From the NCBI GenBank assembly GCA_900319685.1, contig ONPI01000005.1, forward strand, positions 1 to 38,974: DNA of 38,974 nt, given 5' to 3'. Source of the stretch: an uncultured Bacteroidales bacterium. GTDB taxonomy: Bacteria > Bacteroidota > Bacteroidia > Bacteroidales > UBA932. The notes under the pieces were generated by a model that was not told where the DNA came from, made no database searches, and saw only the letters and a program-made list of their open reading frames with translations. Shown here one piece after another: positions 8,067 to 16,620 of this stretch. Made by a program: the position numbers and the translations under genes. The stretch's first letter is position 1. Every line of letters begins with the position of its first letter.

Positions 8067-9698
8067 ATGAAAAAGATTATCATTGCAGCAGCGTGCCTGA
8101 CATTATTTGCCCTGAACATCGCCGCCCAGGGGGCCGGCAGGATGGAATGGTTCAAGGATGCCAAATTCGGAATGTTCATCCACTGGGGGATCTACACCGA
8201 GCTTGCAGGAATATATGGTGACAAGACAGACGGTGGAGAGTGGATGATGAGCAGCAAGAAAATCCCGATCAAGGAATATTCCGCACTGGCGTCGAGGTTC
8301 AATCCTGTCCGCTTCGACGCGCGCAACTGGGTCGGACTGGCTTCGAAAGCAGGCCAGAAGTACTTGATAATTACCGCCAAGCATCATGACGGATTCGCAA
8401 TGTACCATTCCGGCGTCAGCAGTTACAATATCGTGGATGCCACTCCGTTCGGCCGCGATGTCCTGTCAGAACTGTACGATGCCTGCAAGGAAGAGGGAAT
8501 CAAGTTCGGATTCTATTATTCACACGTGCAGGACTGGTATCATCCCGGAGCCGGCGGCTGTGACTGGGACAGGGCGCACGTCGGAGATTTCGAGGAATAC
8601 CTGGAAAGGATATCACTCCCCCAGGTCAGCGAGCTGCTCGCGAAGTTTCCCAAGACCTCGATCGTTTGGTTCGACCAGGGAGGCAACATCACACACGGAC
8701 AGGCAATGCGCTTCTACGACATGGTACGGCAGCATCCCGACATAATCCTGAACAACAGGATGGGAGGAGGGGTTACCGGTGACGTGATTACACCGGAGCA
8801 GTTCATTCCGGCCACCGGTTATCCGGGGAAGGTATGGGAAACCTGCATGACGATGAACCGGCACTGGGCGTACTGTGCCTATGATGACAATTGGAAGTCC
8901 GCCGGGGAACTCATACTGAAGCTGTGCGAGACCGTGAGCAAGGGTGGCAACCTGCTGCTCAACATAGGACCGGACAAATACGGAACGATCCCGCAGGTTT
9001 GCAGGGACAATCTCGAGAGGATAGGAGAATGGATGGAAGTCAACGGAGAAGCCATCTACGGAACCGAAGCCTCCCCATTCCCGTTCCTCCCGTTCGGGTA
9101 TGCCACGAGGAAAGGAAACATGCTTTATCTGCACATCAGGGACTGGTCCGGAAAAATCAGCGTTCCGGCTTGCTTCAAAGCGCGTAATGCCTATCTGCTG
9201 GCAGACCCTTCCGTAAAGGTCGGAATCAGGAAGAAGGACGGTCAGCTAACATTCAGCCTTCCGCCGTTCGCCCCGGATCCGGCGGTCAGCATCCTGGCGG
9301 TCGAATGCGATGGCCGAGTCCCGACCCAGGGCGTACCGACAGAAGGTCTCGGCATGACAGTGGACGGAAAGGTCGTTCCTGAACTGACCGATTCCGATTA
9401 CAAGTCGACATGGACTGCCGAAGGAAGCGGAAAGGAAACCGTGGAAATCACGTTCCCTCAATACCAGACGATACAGTGCCTGGCTACCGTGGAACCATGG
9501 CAGGTCTGGGACGGAATCAACCAGGATTATACGGTCGAAGCCCTGGTCAGCGGAGAATGGAAGAAAATAGCCGATGGCAAGGGAGACGGAACAGGGACTA
9601 CCCTGCCTTTCGCTCCGGTCAAGGCAAAGAGTTTCAGGGTGACCGTCAGGAATACGGAAAAAGACGTCAGCCTCCGTCAACTGATGCTGTTCAATTGA
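8067..9698 (+). CDS. GH29 alpha-L-fucosidase
   Basis: A 543-residue exported glycoside hydrolase that would release L-fucose from host or dietary glycans. It has a signal peptide (MKKIIIAAACLTLFALNIAAQ) and a catalytic (beta/alpha)8 domain with the family landmarks FGMFIHWGIYT, ITAKHHDGFAMY, RDVLSELYDACKEEGIKFG and SIVWFDQG. Asp203 in WFD is the predicted nucleophile. From about residue 430 a beta-rich domain with TVEALVSGEWKKIADG and FRVTVRN resembles an F5/8-type (discoidin) carbohydrate-binding module. I take the ATG at 8067 rather than the TTG just before it. No SusC/SusD pair is nearby, so it is not part of a visible polysaccharide utilisation locus. Confidence 0.93.
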   Translation: MKKIIIAAACLTLFALNIAAQGAGRMEWFKDAKFGMFIHWGIYTELAGIYGDKTDGGEWMMSSKKIPIKEYSALASRFNPVRFDARNWVGLASKAGQKYLIITAKHHDGFAMYHSGVSSYNIVDATPFGRDVLSELYDACKEEGIKFGFYYSHVQDWYHPGAGGCDWDRAHVGDFEEYLERISLPQVSELLAKFPKTSIVWFDQGGNITHGQAMRFYDMVRQHPDIILNNRMGGGVTGDVITPEQFIPATGYPGKVWETCMTMNRHWAYCAYDDNWKSAGELILKLCETVSKGGNLLLNIGPDKYGTIPQVCRDNLERIGEWMEVNGEAIYGTEASPFPFLPFGYATRKGNMLYLHIRDWSGKISVPACFKARNAYLLADPSVKVGIRKKDGQLTFSLPPFAPDPAVSILAVECDGRVPTQGVPTEGLGMTVDGKVVPELTDSDYKSTWTAEGSGKETVEITFPQYQTIQCLATVEPWQVWDGINQDYTVEALVSGEWKKIADGKGDGTGTTLPFAPVKAKSFRVTVRNTEKDVSLRQLMLFN

Positions 9699-9706
9699 TA
9701 ATTCGC

Positions 9707-9714
9707 TATATTTG
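9707..9714 (+). promoter_or_regulatory. -7 promoter box for the rubredoxin gene
   Basis: TATATTTG, an exact TAnnTTTG match, lies 20 bases before the rubredoxin ATG, implying independent transcription with a leader of about 15 bases. Confidence 0.6.
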
Positions 9715-9734
9715 CGATAAACCGAAATAACGAG

Positions 9735-9896
9735 ATGAAAAAGTATGTTTGCAACGTCTGCGGATACGAATACGATCCTGCAGCTGGCGATCCGGAAGGA
9801 GGAATAGCTCCCGGAACCGCTTTCGAAGACCTTCCTGAAGACTGGGTATGCCCTCTCTGCGGAGTAGGCAAAGAGGATTTCTCACCTGTCGGATAA
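9735..9896 (+). CDS. Rubredoxin
   Basis: A 53-residue one-iron electron carrier. The two CxxC knuckles are present: [11 protein letters not shown] at residues 5-15 and [12 protein letters not shown] at 38-49, together with the conserved [17 protein letters not shown] segment, so all four cysteine iron ligands are intact. Rubredoxins pass single electrons in the cytoplasm, often to peroxide- or oxygen-reducing enzymes. It has its own promoter and no obvious redox partner gene adjacent; the peroxiredoxin cluster is about 5 kb away. It is convergent with the esterase gene, with a gap of only 4 bases. Confidence 0.95.
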   Translation: MKKYVCNVCGYEYDPAAGDPEGGIAPGTAFEDLPEDWVCPLCGVGKEDFSPVG

Positions 9897-9900
9897 GGAA

Positions 9901-11220
9901 TTATTCGAGGTACTCGTCTATGAACGCGTTGCGGGCTTCGTAGATGTACATCCAGCCATCGTGCCACTTGGCATTCGGCTCATGGTGAGGACGGTACGGA
10001 TAGGTGTATATCCTCTTTTCCCCTTTCGCGTTGTTAAATCCTGAGAAAACTCCGGCAGGAGGGCAGGTAACGTCTATGAGACCTGCCTCGATGAACAGAC
10101 GCGCCTTGCATCCCTTGAGGAGCAGGGCGCCGTCGTAATATGGAGCTATGTCTTTCGCCGGAGAATCGATGCCGTCCCTTTCAAGAGGCTTCACCCATGC
10201 GCTCAGCCTGCCTTTCAAAGCACCCCCCATATCCATCATCGCAGGAACGGTCATGACCGCCGCACCGACACGTTTGTCAACACCGGCGAGGAAAGCGGAT
10301 TGCGCTCCACCCTGGCTTTCACCGAATACCAATACCCTCTTGCGGTCCCAGTATGGACTAGTGCAGGCATAATCAAGCGCCCTTTCAAGCCTCAGGAACA
10401 TAGTGCGGAAATAGAACTCTTCGTGGCTGGTCACATGCCGCCCGCTGTAATCATGCAGTTCCCCGTCCTCGAACCCTTTGTAGTAACTCTCCGGCTGACC
10501 GTTCAGCAAGCCGTGAGCGTTGATGTCGAGAGCGATGGCCCCACCTCCCCTGTGAGCAAGGGCAGCAGTCACTTCCGGATCGCTGAGCGTCCATTTGTTG
10601 TGGATCTTTCCAGCTGCGTGCGCGAATATCACTATCGGAAGGGTCCGCTTCCCCGCATCCTTAGGGAAGGCGATGTAGCCGCGTACAGGACGCCCCTCCG
10701 GCATGCTGATCTCTAGGTCGAAGCAATCGGTGCAGGAGGCATATTCAGGATTGCTGACGGGAACTGGCGTGAGGGTAACGACTGGCTCGGACCTGCGCAT
10801 CCGGCGGAACTGCTTACGCCAGAACTTCCTCAGGTCACGGGGTTCTTCGAAGCCGGGAGTGAATTCCTCAGGAGCAACGATCGTACCTATCATGGCATTC
10901 CCCTTCGAAGACTCACCGATCCCTGTCACTTCGAACATCAAAGCAATCGGTTCGTCATATGACTCATTGAATATCACTGATTTCTCGGTGCCTATCCCTA
11001 CCGTTGATTCCGATTTATAAAGCCCGTTGACATAGAGTCTCAGCCTGTATGCGGCAGTGCTGTCCGACTGGGCATACACCCTGACGGACTCCCCTTTTGC
11101 ATACCTTCCGTCAGCATTGTCGAGGGAAAGGGTTATGTGGTCGTTGATTGTCTGCCCGCAGGCCATTCCAGCCACCATCAGGATGACCGGCAGCACTATC
11201 AGTCTCTTGATATCTTTCAT
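9901..11220 (-). CDS. Exported acetyl xylan esterase/cephalosporin-C deacetylase-type hydrolase (CE7-like)
   Basis: A 439-residue alpha/beta-hydrolase with signal peptide MKDIKRLIVLPVILMVAGMACGQ and a roughly 100-residue N-terminal beta-domain. The catalytic domain has the nucleophile elbow FGESQGGAQ with Ser302, the acid in GLIDVTCPPAGVFSGFN (Asp383) and a histidine in PYRPHHEPN (His412/413), matching the AXE1/CE7 layout. It likely removes acetyl groups from sugars or small substrates. The ATG at 11220 is fixed by the signal peptide; a longer open frame upstream is not used, because the -7 box TATATTTG lies only 4 bases before this ATG. Confidence 0.88.
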   Translation of the reverse strand: MKDIKRLIVLPVILMVAGMACGQTINDHITLSLDNADGRYAKGESVRVYAQSDSTAAYRLRLYVNGLYKSESTVGIGTEKSVIFNESYDEPIALMFEVTGIGESSKGNAMIGTIVAPEEFTPGFEEPRDLRKFWRKQFRRMRRSEPVVTLTPVPVSNPEYASCTDCFDLEISMPEGRPVRGYIAFPKDAGKRTLPIVIFAHAAGKIHNKWTLSDPEVTAALAHRGGGAIALDINAHGLLNGQPESYYKGFEDGELHDYSGRHVTSHEEFYFRTMFLRLERALDYACTSPYWDRKRVLVFGESQGGAQSAFLAGVDKRVGAAVMTVPAMMDMGGALKGRLSAWVKPLERDGIDSPAKDIAPYYDGALLLKGCKARLFIEAGLIDVTCPPAGVFSGFNNAKGEKRIYTYPYRPHHEPNAKWHDGWMYIYEARNAFIDEYLE

Positions 11221-11224
11221 ATTG

Positions 11225-11232
11225 CAAATATA
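11225..11232 (-). promoter_or_regulatory. -7 promoter box directly in front of the CE7-like esterase
   Basis: The minus strand reads TATATTTG then CAAT then ATG. With the usual spacing, transcription would start at or within a few bases of the start codon, giving a leaderless or nearly leaderless mRNA. Confidence 0.6.
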
Positions 11233-11284
11233 AATAAAACGAAAGTTTTTGAGTAACTTCGTCCTTGCACTAAAAGATACGCCA

Positions 11285-13261
11285 ATGAACAGAATCATCA
11301 CTCTCCTGGCCGCCTTGCTGCTGGCCGGATATTCCATGGAAGCACAGGTCACGCTCTCCCCCTTATTCTCGGACAACATGGTCCTGCAGCGGGACAGCGA
11401 AGTCCCCGTATGGGGCAAGGCGAAGGCGGGATCCACCGTCAAGGTCATGACATCATGGGATGGAATGACTCACGAATGCATTGCCGGAGCTGACGGGAAA
11501 TGGTCGGTGAAGGTCGACACTCCTCCAGCAGGCGGGCCGTTCGAGATCACCATTTCCAACGGTAAGGGGAAAAAGCGCATGACGGTACTGCACAACGTGA
11601 TGTCCGGAGATGTCTGGCTCTGTTCGGGACAGTCCAACATGGAAATGCCCGTAAAAGGCTGGGGCCGGGTGAACGATTATGAGAAAGAGCTGGAAGATGC
11701 ATGCAATTACCCGGAGCTGAGAGTGCTCAACCTGGTAAGGACATCGGCATTCGATCCTTCCGAGGATTTCAAGGTCGTCAGGGACCGTGGATGGGAAGTC
11801 AGTTCCTATGAAGCCATCGAGCAATTCTCCGCCTGCGGTTATTTCTTCGGCAGGGAGATACAGAAATCCACGGGAGTTCCGGTCGGACTGATCAACTCGT
11901 CATACGGCGGCACAATGATCGAAGGATGGACTACCCTTGAGGCTCTGGGCACAATGCCAAGCCAGAAGGAATTCATTGCCAAGCGTTCCAAGGGTGAGAC
12001 CCTGGGAAGGAACGCTGATTCCCTGAAGGCCAAGTGGCGCGAAGACATCGCCAAGGCCGACAGAGGCATGACCGGGGCGACGGCCACCTGGGCGCAGCCC
12101 CAAATGGATGACTCCGCCTGGAAGACGATGCACGTTCCCGGGAATATCGAAACGGTCGGACTGGGAAGCTGGGACGGAGTGATCTGGTTCCGCTACGAGA
12201 CGGATATTCCTGAATCATGGGAAGGCAAAGACCTGACCTTCAATATCCAAAGCATCGATGACGATGACTGGACCTACTGGAACGGCAAACTCATCGGCCA
12301 CACTGTAGGCTTCAACATCTTCCGCCGCTACACCGTCCCCGGAAAACTCGTGAAGGCTGGCAGGAACGTAATCGCCGTCCGGGTGTTGGACAACCACCTC
12401 AACTGCGGGCTACTTGGCGAAAGGGACCGCTTCACCGTCTCATGCGGAGACGAGTCTATCAATGTCAGCGGCGAATGGAAATACTGTATCGGATCTTCCC
12501 AGAGCGACATCGATGTTATGCCGCAGGATGATGTCACCAGACCTGACTATCCGTCCAACCTCTACAATACCATGATTCACCCTCTCATCCCGTTCGACAT
12601 CAAAGGAGCGATCTGGTATCAGGGCGAATCGAATTCCTCCGATGCAGAACAATACGCGGAGACGCTACCTATCATGATAGCGGACTGGAGGAGGCTCTGG
12701 GGCAGCGATTTCCCGTTCTATATCGTCCAGCTTTGCAACTACAAGGCCCGGCAAGAGTATCCGGACATCGTTTCTGAATGGGCTGAACTCCGTGAAGCCC
12801 AGTCTCTTGCGGCAGACGCAGTGAAAGACGCCCACATGTGCGTGACCATCGACATCGGAGATGCCGACGACATCCACCCTAAGAACAAGCAGGAAGTCGG
12901 CAGGAGGCTTGCCCTGCTTGCCCTCAAGTACACTTACGGCCAGGATATCATCGCCGACTCGCCGAAGATGGAGTCATATTCACTTGAAGGAGATTCCATC
13001 AGGATCAGGTTCAAGAACGCCGGTGCCCTGAAGACGCTCGATGGCAGCGGCACGGTCAAGGGATTCGCCATAGCCGGGTCCGACCGAAAGTTCCATTTCG
13101 CCCAGGCCAGGATAGAAGGCACCAGCGTGGTCGTATCGTGTCCTGAAGTCAAGTTCCCGCTCGCGGTACGCTATGCCTGGGGAGCCAATCCGGATTGCAA
13201 CCTCTGCGGAGAAACCTTGCTTCCTGTCGGTTCCTTCAGGACCGACCACTGGGGAAGGTAA
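11285..13261 (+). CDS. Exported sialate O-acetylesterase-type SGNH hydrolase
   Basis: A 658-residue enzyme predicted to remove O-acetyl groups from sialic acid or similar sugars. It has signal peptide MNRIITLLAALLLAGYSMEAQ and an N-terminal beta domain, then the SGNH nucleophile block LCSGQSNME (Ser117), the glycine block in NSSYGGTMIEGWT, the GAIWYQGESN block, and a C-terminal DDIHPKNKQEVG with the Asp/His pair. A jelly-roll insert (about residues 280-400, with WDGVIWFRYETDIPESW) interrupts the esterase fold, as is common in Bacteroidota members. It ends exactly where the convergent acyltransferase gene ends. Together with the fucosidase it suggests mucin-type glycan trimming. Confidence 0.92.
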   Translation: MNRIITLLAALLLAGYSMEAQVTLSPLFSDNMVLQRDSEVPVWGKAKAGSTVKVMTSWDGMTHECIAGADGKWSVKVDTPPAGGPFEITISNGKGKKRMTVLHNVMSGDVWLCSGQSNMEMPVKGWGRVNDYEKELEDACNYPELRVLNLVRTSAFDPSEDFKVVRDRGWEVSSYEAIEQFSACGYFFGREIQKSTGVPVGLINSSYGGTMIEGWTTLEALGTMPSQKEFIAKRSKGETLGRNADSLKAKWREDIAKADRGMTGATATWAQPQMDDSAWKTMHVPGNIETVGLGSWDGVIWFRYETDIPESWEGKDLTFNIQSIDDDDWTYWNGKLIGHTVGFNIFRRYTVPGKLVKAGRNVIAVRVLDNHLNCGLLGERDRFTVSCGDESINVSGEWKYCIGSSQSDIDVMPQDDVTRPDYPSNLYNTMIHPLIPFDIKGAIWYQGESNSSDAEQYAETLPIMIADWRRLWGSDFPFYIVQLCNYKARQEYPDIVSEWAELREAQSLAADAVKDAHMCVTIDIGDADDIHPKNKQEVGRRLALLALKYTYGQDIIADSPKMESYSLEGDSIRIRFKNAGALKTLDGSGTVKGFAIAGSDRKFHFAQARIEGTSVVVSCPEVKFPLAVRYAWGANPDCNLCGETLLPVGSFRTDHWGR

Positions 13262-14449
13262 TCAACCCATGAGGATCTTTCCGGCTCCAGGGATACGCCG
13301 GAGCCTGACAGCTATGACGGCCGTGGTGACGAAGGTGACTGCGGCCGTCAGCAGTATCTCCACAGGAGTCGTCCAGAAGCCCAGGACGCCTCCCTCCCCG
13401 AATCCGAGCCATCCTCTCAAAAGCCCTGAGAACAGAGGCAGCACGAGCATGTGGGACAGGTACATGCCGTAACTGGCGTCGGAAACCGGACGTATGACCG
13501 ATGAATAGAACTTCCCGGAAGACTGGATCTTCCTTGCGAATATGATTATTCCGACAGCCATCAGTACCACTCCGATGGTGTCATATCCCCAGGTGGTCTC
13601 CCAACCCACAGCGAGACTGACATCACCTCCGGAAGGGAACAGTCCTCCTGAAGAATGCATCACGCGCCTGTAAAAGCCCCCGGCGGCAATCGCGAATCCC
13701 GCAAGGAATGAAGGCACAGAAAGGGCCAGTGTCTTCTTCCAGGAATATTCACCGGCGAACCGGCGGAAATAAAGTCCCAGCAGGAGATATCCCAGGAAAC
13801 CGCTGACATAATAGAATGTGCCGTAGACATTCCAGCTCGCTTCACCCCAGACCGGATACAGTGCAGGCATAGGGATTCCGGAAGGGCCATGGACCAAAGG
13901 GGACGCATCGCCGGTAGCCCAGCTCCGGAACAGAGGTATCAACGTAGTGAAGAGCCATATTCCAAGATAGACGAGCAGTTCCTTCTTCCCGACCTTTTCA
14001 GCCCATGGAGAAAGCAAAGGCATGACCAGGTACACTCCGAACAACATGTACACGAACCATAGATGGCCGGCAGCATAGTTGAAGTTGAGCAGCAAGTCCT
14101 TGAAATTCTGGACCGGATTCCCGTACGCGAAAGCGTAAACGAACGACCACACGAGCAAAGGCAGAAGTACCCGTTTCACCCTGCGGCTGAAGAATTCACG
14201 TGTACGGTAGCGGAGCGGGAACTGGAGGTAGCTGGAAGCTATCACGAACAGCGGCACGCAACTTCTCACCAGGGAATCGGTCACGGCTGACCAGAAGGCG
14301 TCTGCCCTGGTAAGGACCAGGGATCCGTCCCCACCCAGATAGAAAGGCTCCGTGCTGTGAACGACCATCACCATGAAGCAGGCCGCGACTCTCAGCCAGT
14401 CTATCCAGATCTCCCTCGCAGGAAGGTTTGTGTTCCTCGTTTCTTCCAT
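13262..14449 (-). CDS. Membrane acyltransferase 3 family protein (OafA/WecH-like)
   Basis: A 395-residue integral membrane protein with about ten hydrophobic spans. It begins with WIDWLRVAACFMVMVVHST, the conserved opening of acyltransferase-3 proteins, whose His in VVHS is the catalytic candidate. Further landmarks are HLWFVYMLFGVYLVMPLLSPW and a late SYGMYLSHMLVLPL. These enzymes transfer acetyl or other acyl groups to sugars of the cell surface. I set the start at the ATG 14449; an in-frame TTG at 14458 overlaps the -7 box and is unlikely. It is convergent with, and directly abuts, an O-acetylesterase gene. Confidence 0.9.
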   Translation of the reverse strand: MEETRNTNLPAREIWIDWLRVAACFMVMVVHSTEPFYLGGDGSLVLTRADAFWSAVTDSLVRSCVPLFVIASSYLQFPLRYRTREFFSRRVKRVLLPLLVWSFVYAFAYGNPVQNFKDLLLNFNYAAGHLWFVYMLFGVYLVMPLLSPWAEKVGKKELLVYLGIWLFTTLIPLFRSWATGDASPLVHGPSGIPMPALYPVWGEASWNVYGTFYYVSGFLGYLLLGLYFRRFAGEYSWKKTLALSVPSFLAGFAIAAGGFYRRVMHSSGGLFPSGGDVSLAVGWETTWGYDTIGVVLMAVGIIIFARKIQSSGKFYSSVIRPVSDASYGMYLSHMLVLPLFSGLLRGWLGFGEGGVLGFWTTPVEILLTAAVTFVTTAVIAVRLRRIPGAGKILMG

Positions 14450-14455
14450 ATGATG

Positions 14456-14463
14456 CAAAGATA
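14456..14463 (-). promoter_or_regulatory. -7 promoter box of the acyltransferase gene
   Basis: TATCTTTG on the minus strand ends 6 bases before the ATG at 14449, again predicting a leaderless or very short leader. Confidence 0.6.
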
Positions 14464-14487
14464 ATCAAGAAGAAGAGATAAAATGTG

Positions 14488-14495
14488 TATCTTTG
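14488..14495 (+). promoter_or_regulatory. -7 promoter box of the peroxiredoxin operon
   Basis: TATCTTTG lies 15 bases before the peroxiredoxin ATG at 14511. It excludes the TTG at 14493 as a start, since that TTG falls inside the box. It forms a divergent promoter pair with the acyltransferase box. Confidence 0.6.
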
Positions 14496-14510
14496 ACAAA
14501 AATACTGGAA

Positions 14511-14966
14511 ATGGAAATAGGACAGAAACTGCCGGAAGTCCTTGGCAAGGACCAGGACGGGAAGGAATGGAAGCTTTCGGATTTCGCCGGCAAGAAGCTG
14601 GTGCTTTATGTATATCCCAAGGACAGCACTCCCGGCTGCACCTCGGAGGCATGCGACATCCGTGACAACTACGAGCGGTTCCTGAGTCTCGGCTATGCCG
14701 TGATAGGTGTGAGCGTGCAGGGCGCGGAATCACACAGGAAGTTCATTGAAAAGTACTCCCTCCCCTTCCCTCTCATCGCTGACACGGAGAAACGGCTCGT
14801 CACTGAACTGGGAGTCTATGGAGAGAAGGTCATGTACGGGAAGAAAACCATCGGTACTTTCCGCACCACATTCGTCACGGATGAAGCTGGAGTGATCCGG
14901 AACATATTCACTCCGAAGCAGATCAAGGTGAAGGAACACTCCTCCCAAATCCTCGGAAACAGCTGA
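14511..14966 (+). CDS. Thioredoxin-dependent peroxiredoxin (Bcp/PrxQ type)
   Basis: A 151-residue cytoplasmic thiol peroxidase that reduces H2O2 and organic hydroperoxides. The active-site block is YPKDSTPGCTSEACDI, with peroxidatic Cys43 and resolving Cys48 five residues later, the PrxQ/Bcp arrangement. The downstream IGTFRTTFVTDEAGVIRNIF strand pair is also typical. The start is the ATG at 14511, giving MEIGQKLPEV, as in close family members. The C_GCAxxG_C_C gene follows after 11 bases, so the two form an oxidative-stress operon with its own promoter. Confidence 0.94.
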   Translation: MEIGQKLPEVLGKDQDGKEWKLSDFAGKKLVLYVYPKDSTPGCTSEACDIRDNYERFLSLGYAVIGVSVQGAESHRKFIEKYSLPFPLIADTEKRLVTELGVYGEKVMYGKKTIGTFRTTFVTDEAGVIRNIFTPKQIKVKEHSSQILGNS

Positions 14967-14977
14967 AACTGAAAGAC

Positions 14978-15481
14978 ATGGCATCTAAAGTCATAAAGCT
15001 TCCGGAAGGGTTTTCTCCGGAAGGACGAGGAGACTTGGCTAAGTCGTTTTTCCTCCAGGGATACAATTGCTGCCAAGCCGTCCTGCTTGCGTTCGCAGAC
15101 ATCCTTGAGGCGGACGGATCATGTGACCGCAAGACACTCGCCATATTGGGATCCGGTTTCGGTGGAGGAATGGCCAGGATGCGGGAAGTCTGCGGCAGTT
15201 TCAGCGCCTGCGTGGTCATGGCCGGTTTCATATCGCCTGCGGACGATGCGGAGAAGGAGAAACGGGCTGCGAACTACGCCCTGGTACAGGATATGGCAGA
15301 GGAGTTCAAGTCGCTCAACGGAGGAAGCATAGTTTGCGGTGAATTGCTCGGACTCAAGGAACGCAGGATGGAGAGTCCGGTACCCTCCGAGCGGACTCCG
15401 GGGTATTATGCGAAACGACCCTGCCCGGAGATTATCAGGAATGCTGCAATCATAGTCGCGAGACGCCTGGAATCGTATTGA
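14978..15481 (+). CDS. C_GCAxxG_C_C family redox protein
   Basis: A 167-residue cysteine-rich protein. The motif GYNCCQAVLLAF near 28-39, then SGFGGGMARMREVCGSFSAC at 59-78, matches the C_GCAxxG_C_C family, which is suspected to be redox-active and perhaps metal-binding; no activity is firmly known to me. Further cysteines occur in VCGELLG and KRPCPEI. It sits 11 bases after the peroxiredoxin gene and is presumably co-transcribed, which supports a redox role, possibly as an electron-transfer or thiol partner. Confidence 0.88.
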   Translation: MASKVIKLPEGFSPEGRGDLAKSFFLQGYNCCQAVLLAFADILEADGSCDRKTLAILGSGFGGGMARMREVCGSFSACVVMAGFISPADDAEKEKRAANYALVQDMAEEFKSLNGGSIVCGELLGLKERRMESPVPSERTPGYYAKRPCPEIIRNAAIIVARRLESY

Positions 15482-15516
15482 TTTATCTTTATTTATTATA
15501 ATTATTTGATGCGTAC

Positions 15517-15548
15517 TTGAAAAAGTCCGCATTTTTGTTTTATTTTTG
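15517..15548 (+). promoter_or_regulatory. Promoter of the polyamine transporter operon
   Basis: TTG at 15517-15519 and TATTTTTG at 15541-15548 are separated by 21 bases, a good match to the Bacteroidota -33/-7 promoter. The -7 box is exact. Transcription would start near 15555, leaving a leader of about 35 bases before the ATG at 15589. The surrounding stretch is strongly AT-rich. Confidence 0.65.
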
Positions 15549-15588
15549 CACCGATAAAGTTGAACCAAACACTTTTTTATGCGTTCAA

Positions 15589-16620
15589 ATGAAGAAACTG
15601 GTTGTTTTTGCGGGTTTGATCCTGCTCTGCACCCTTGCCCAGGCGCAAGGTGGCAGTGATTCCGGCACCAGTGCCGGGATTACCATCGTTCCAAGGGTTG
15701 ACTTCAACCCGGTGTTTTATGGTGGAACAGAAAAAGAGGTAACTCTTGGCAATTCTTCCCTTTATTCCCTCTTCGAAGGCAACATCACCGACAATCTTTC
15801 ATTCAGCGTCTGCAACCATTGGCTCAGCAGCGAACCGAAATCCCTGTACCAGAATACCTGGCATTCCGACGACGTTTCATGGTGCGACTGGGCTAACCTC
15901 ACATATTCATTCGGCAATTTCTATGTCACCGCCGGAAAGGACATGGTATCTATGGGCGGCTTCGAGTTCGACCAGTATGATTTCGACGTCCACCCAGACC
16001 TTTGCTCCTCTCTCTGGAACAATTTCTCCTGCTATCAGTGGGGCGGCAAATTCGGGTTCATGAACGAAGATGAGACCCAGGGCATTTCCCTCCAGCTCAC
16101 AAGCTCTCCTTACAGCGTCCGTCCTTTCGGAGACGGCCTGATGACATATTCACTCCAGTACAGCGGCAGCTACGGTCCCCTCAGCCTGCTCTACAGCACC
16201 AACCTGGTCGGGAACGGAGATGGTTACGACTGGCTGGTCACCCTCGGTCACGCGATCGAAGCAGGTGATTTCACGTTCGTACTCGATGCCTCAAACAAGG
16301 TATCGGATGAATATGCAATCCTGCGTAACGGAGTATCAGCCTATGCGACTGCGGTCTACAATCCTTCAGACAACTGGGAGTTCCTCCTGAGGGGCGGCAT
16401 CGACCACGCCTCCACCGACATCCAGGAGCGTCAGGGCGACTTGGTATTCGTAAACTCGCCTGCATACGACAGTTACACTTTCGGCGGAGCGGCTCACTGG
16501 TTCCCGCTGAAAGACAGCAGGGACCTCAGGCTCCACGCCGTCGCGGCCTACAATACCGGAATGGATATGCTTTCCCTTACCGTGGGAGCGATTTATTACC
16601 TCAGCTTTCCCAGGAAATAA
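15589..16620 (+). CDS. Predicted outer-membrane barrel protein at the head of the pot operon
   Basis: A 343-residue exported protein with signal peptide [20 protein letters not shown]. The mature part is rich in aromatic, alternating beta-strand segments (for example [20 protein letters not shown] and [14 protein letters not shown]) and ends with a strand, [13 protein letters not shown]. This looks like a porin-type barrel; I do not recognise a named family. Its TAA stop overlaps the potA ATG by one base (TAATG), so it is translationally coupled to the transporter. The start is the ATG at 15589; a longer frame upstream would begin inside the promoter. Inference: it may let polyamines or a similar cation cross the outer membrane. 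Confidence 0.75.
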   Translation: MKKLVVFAGLILLCTLAQAQGGSDSGTSAGITIVPRVDFNPVFYGGTEKEVTLGNSSLYSLFEGNITDNLSFSVCNHWLSSEPKSLYQNTWHSDDVSWCDWANLTYSFGNFYVTAGKDMVSMGGFEFDQYDFDVHPDLCSSLWNNFSCYQWGGKFGFMNEDETQGISLQLTSSPYSVRPFGDGLMTYSLQYSGSYGPLSLLYSTNLVGNGDGYDWLVTLGHAIEAGDFTFVLDASNKVSDEYAILRNGVSAYATAVYNPSDNWEFLLRGGIDHASTDIQERQGDLVFVNSPAYDSYTFGGAAHWFPLKDSRDLRLHAVAAYNTGMDMLSLTVGAIYYLSFPRK

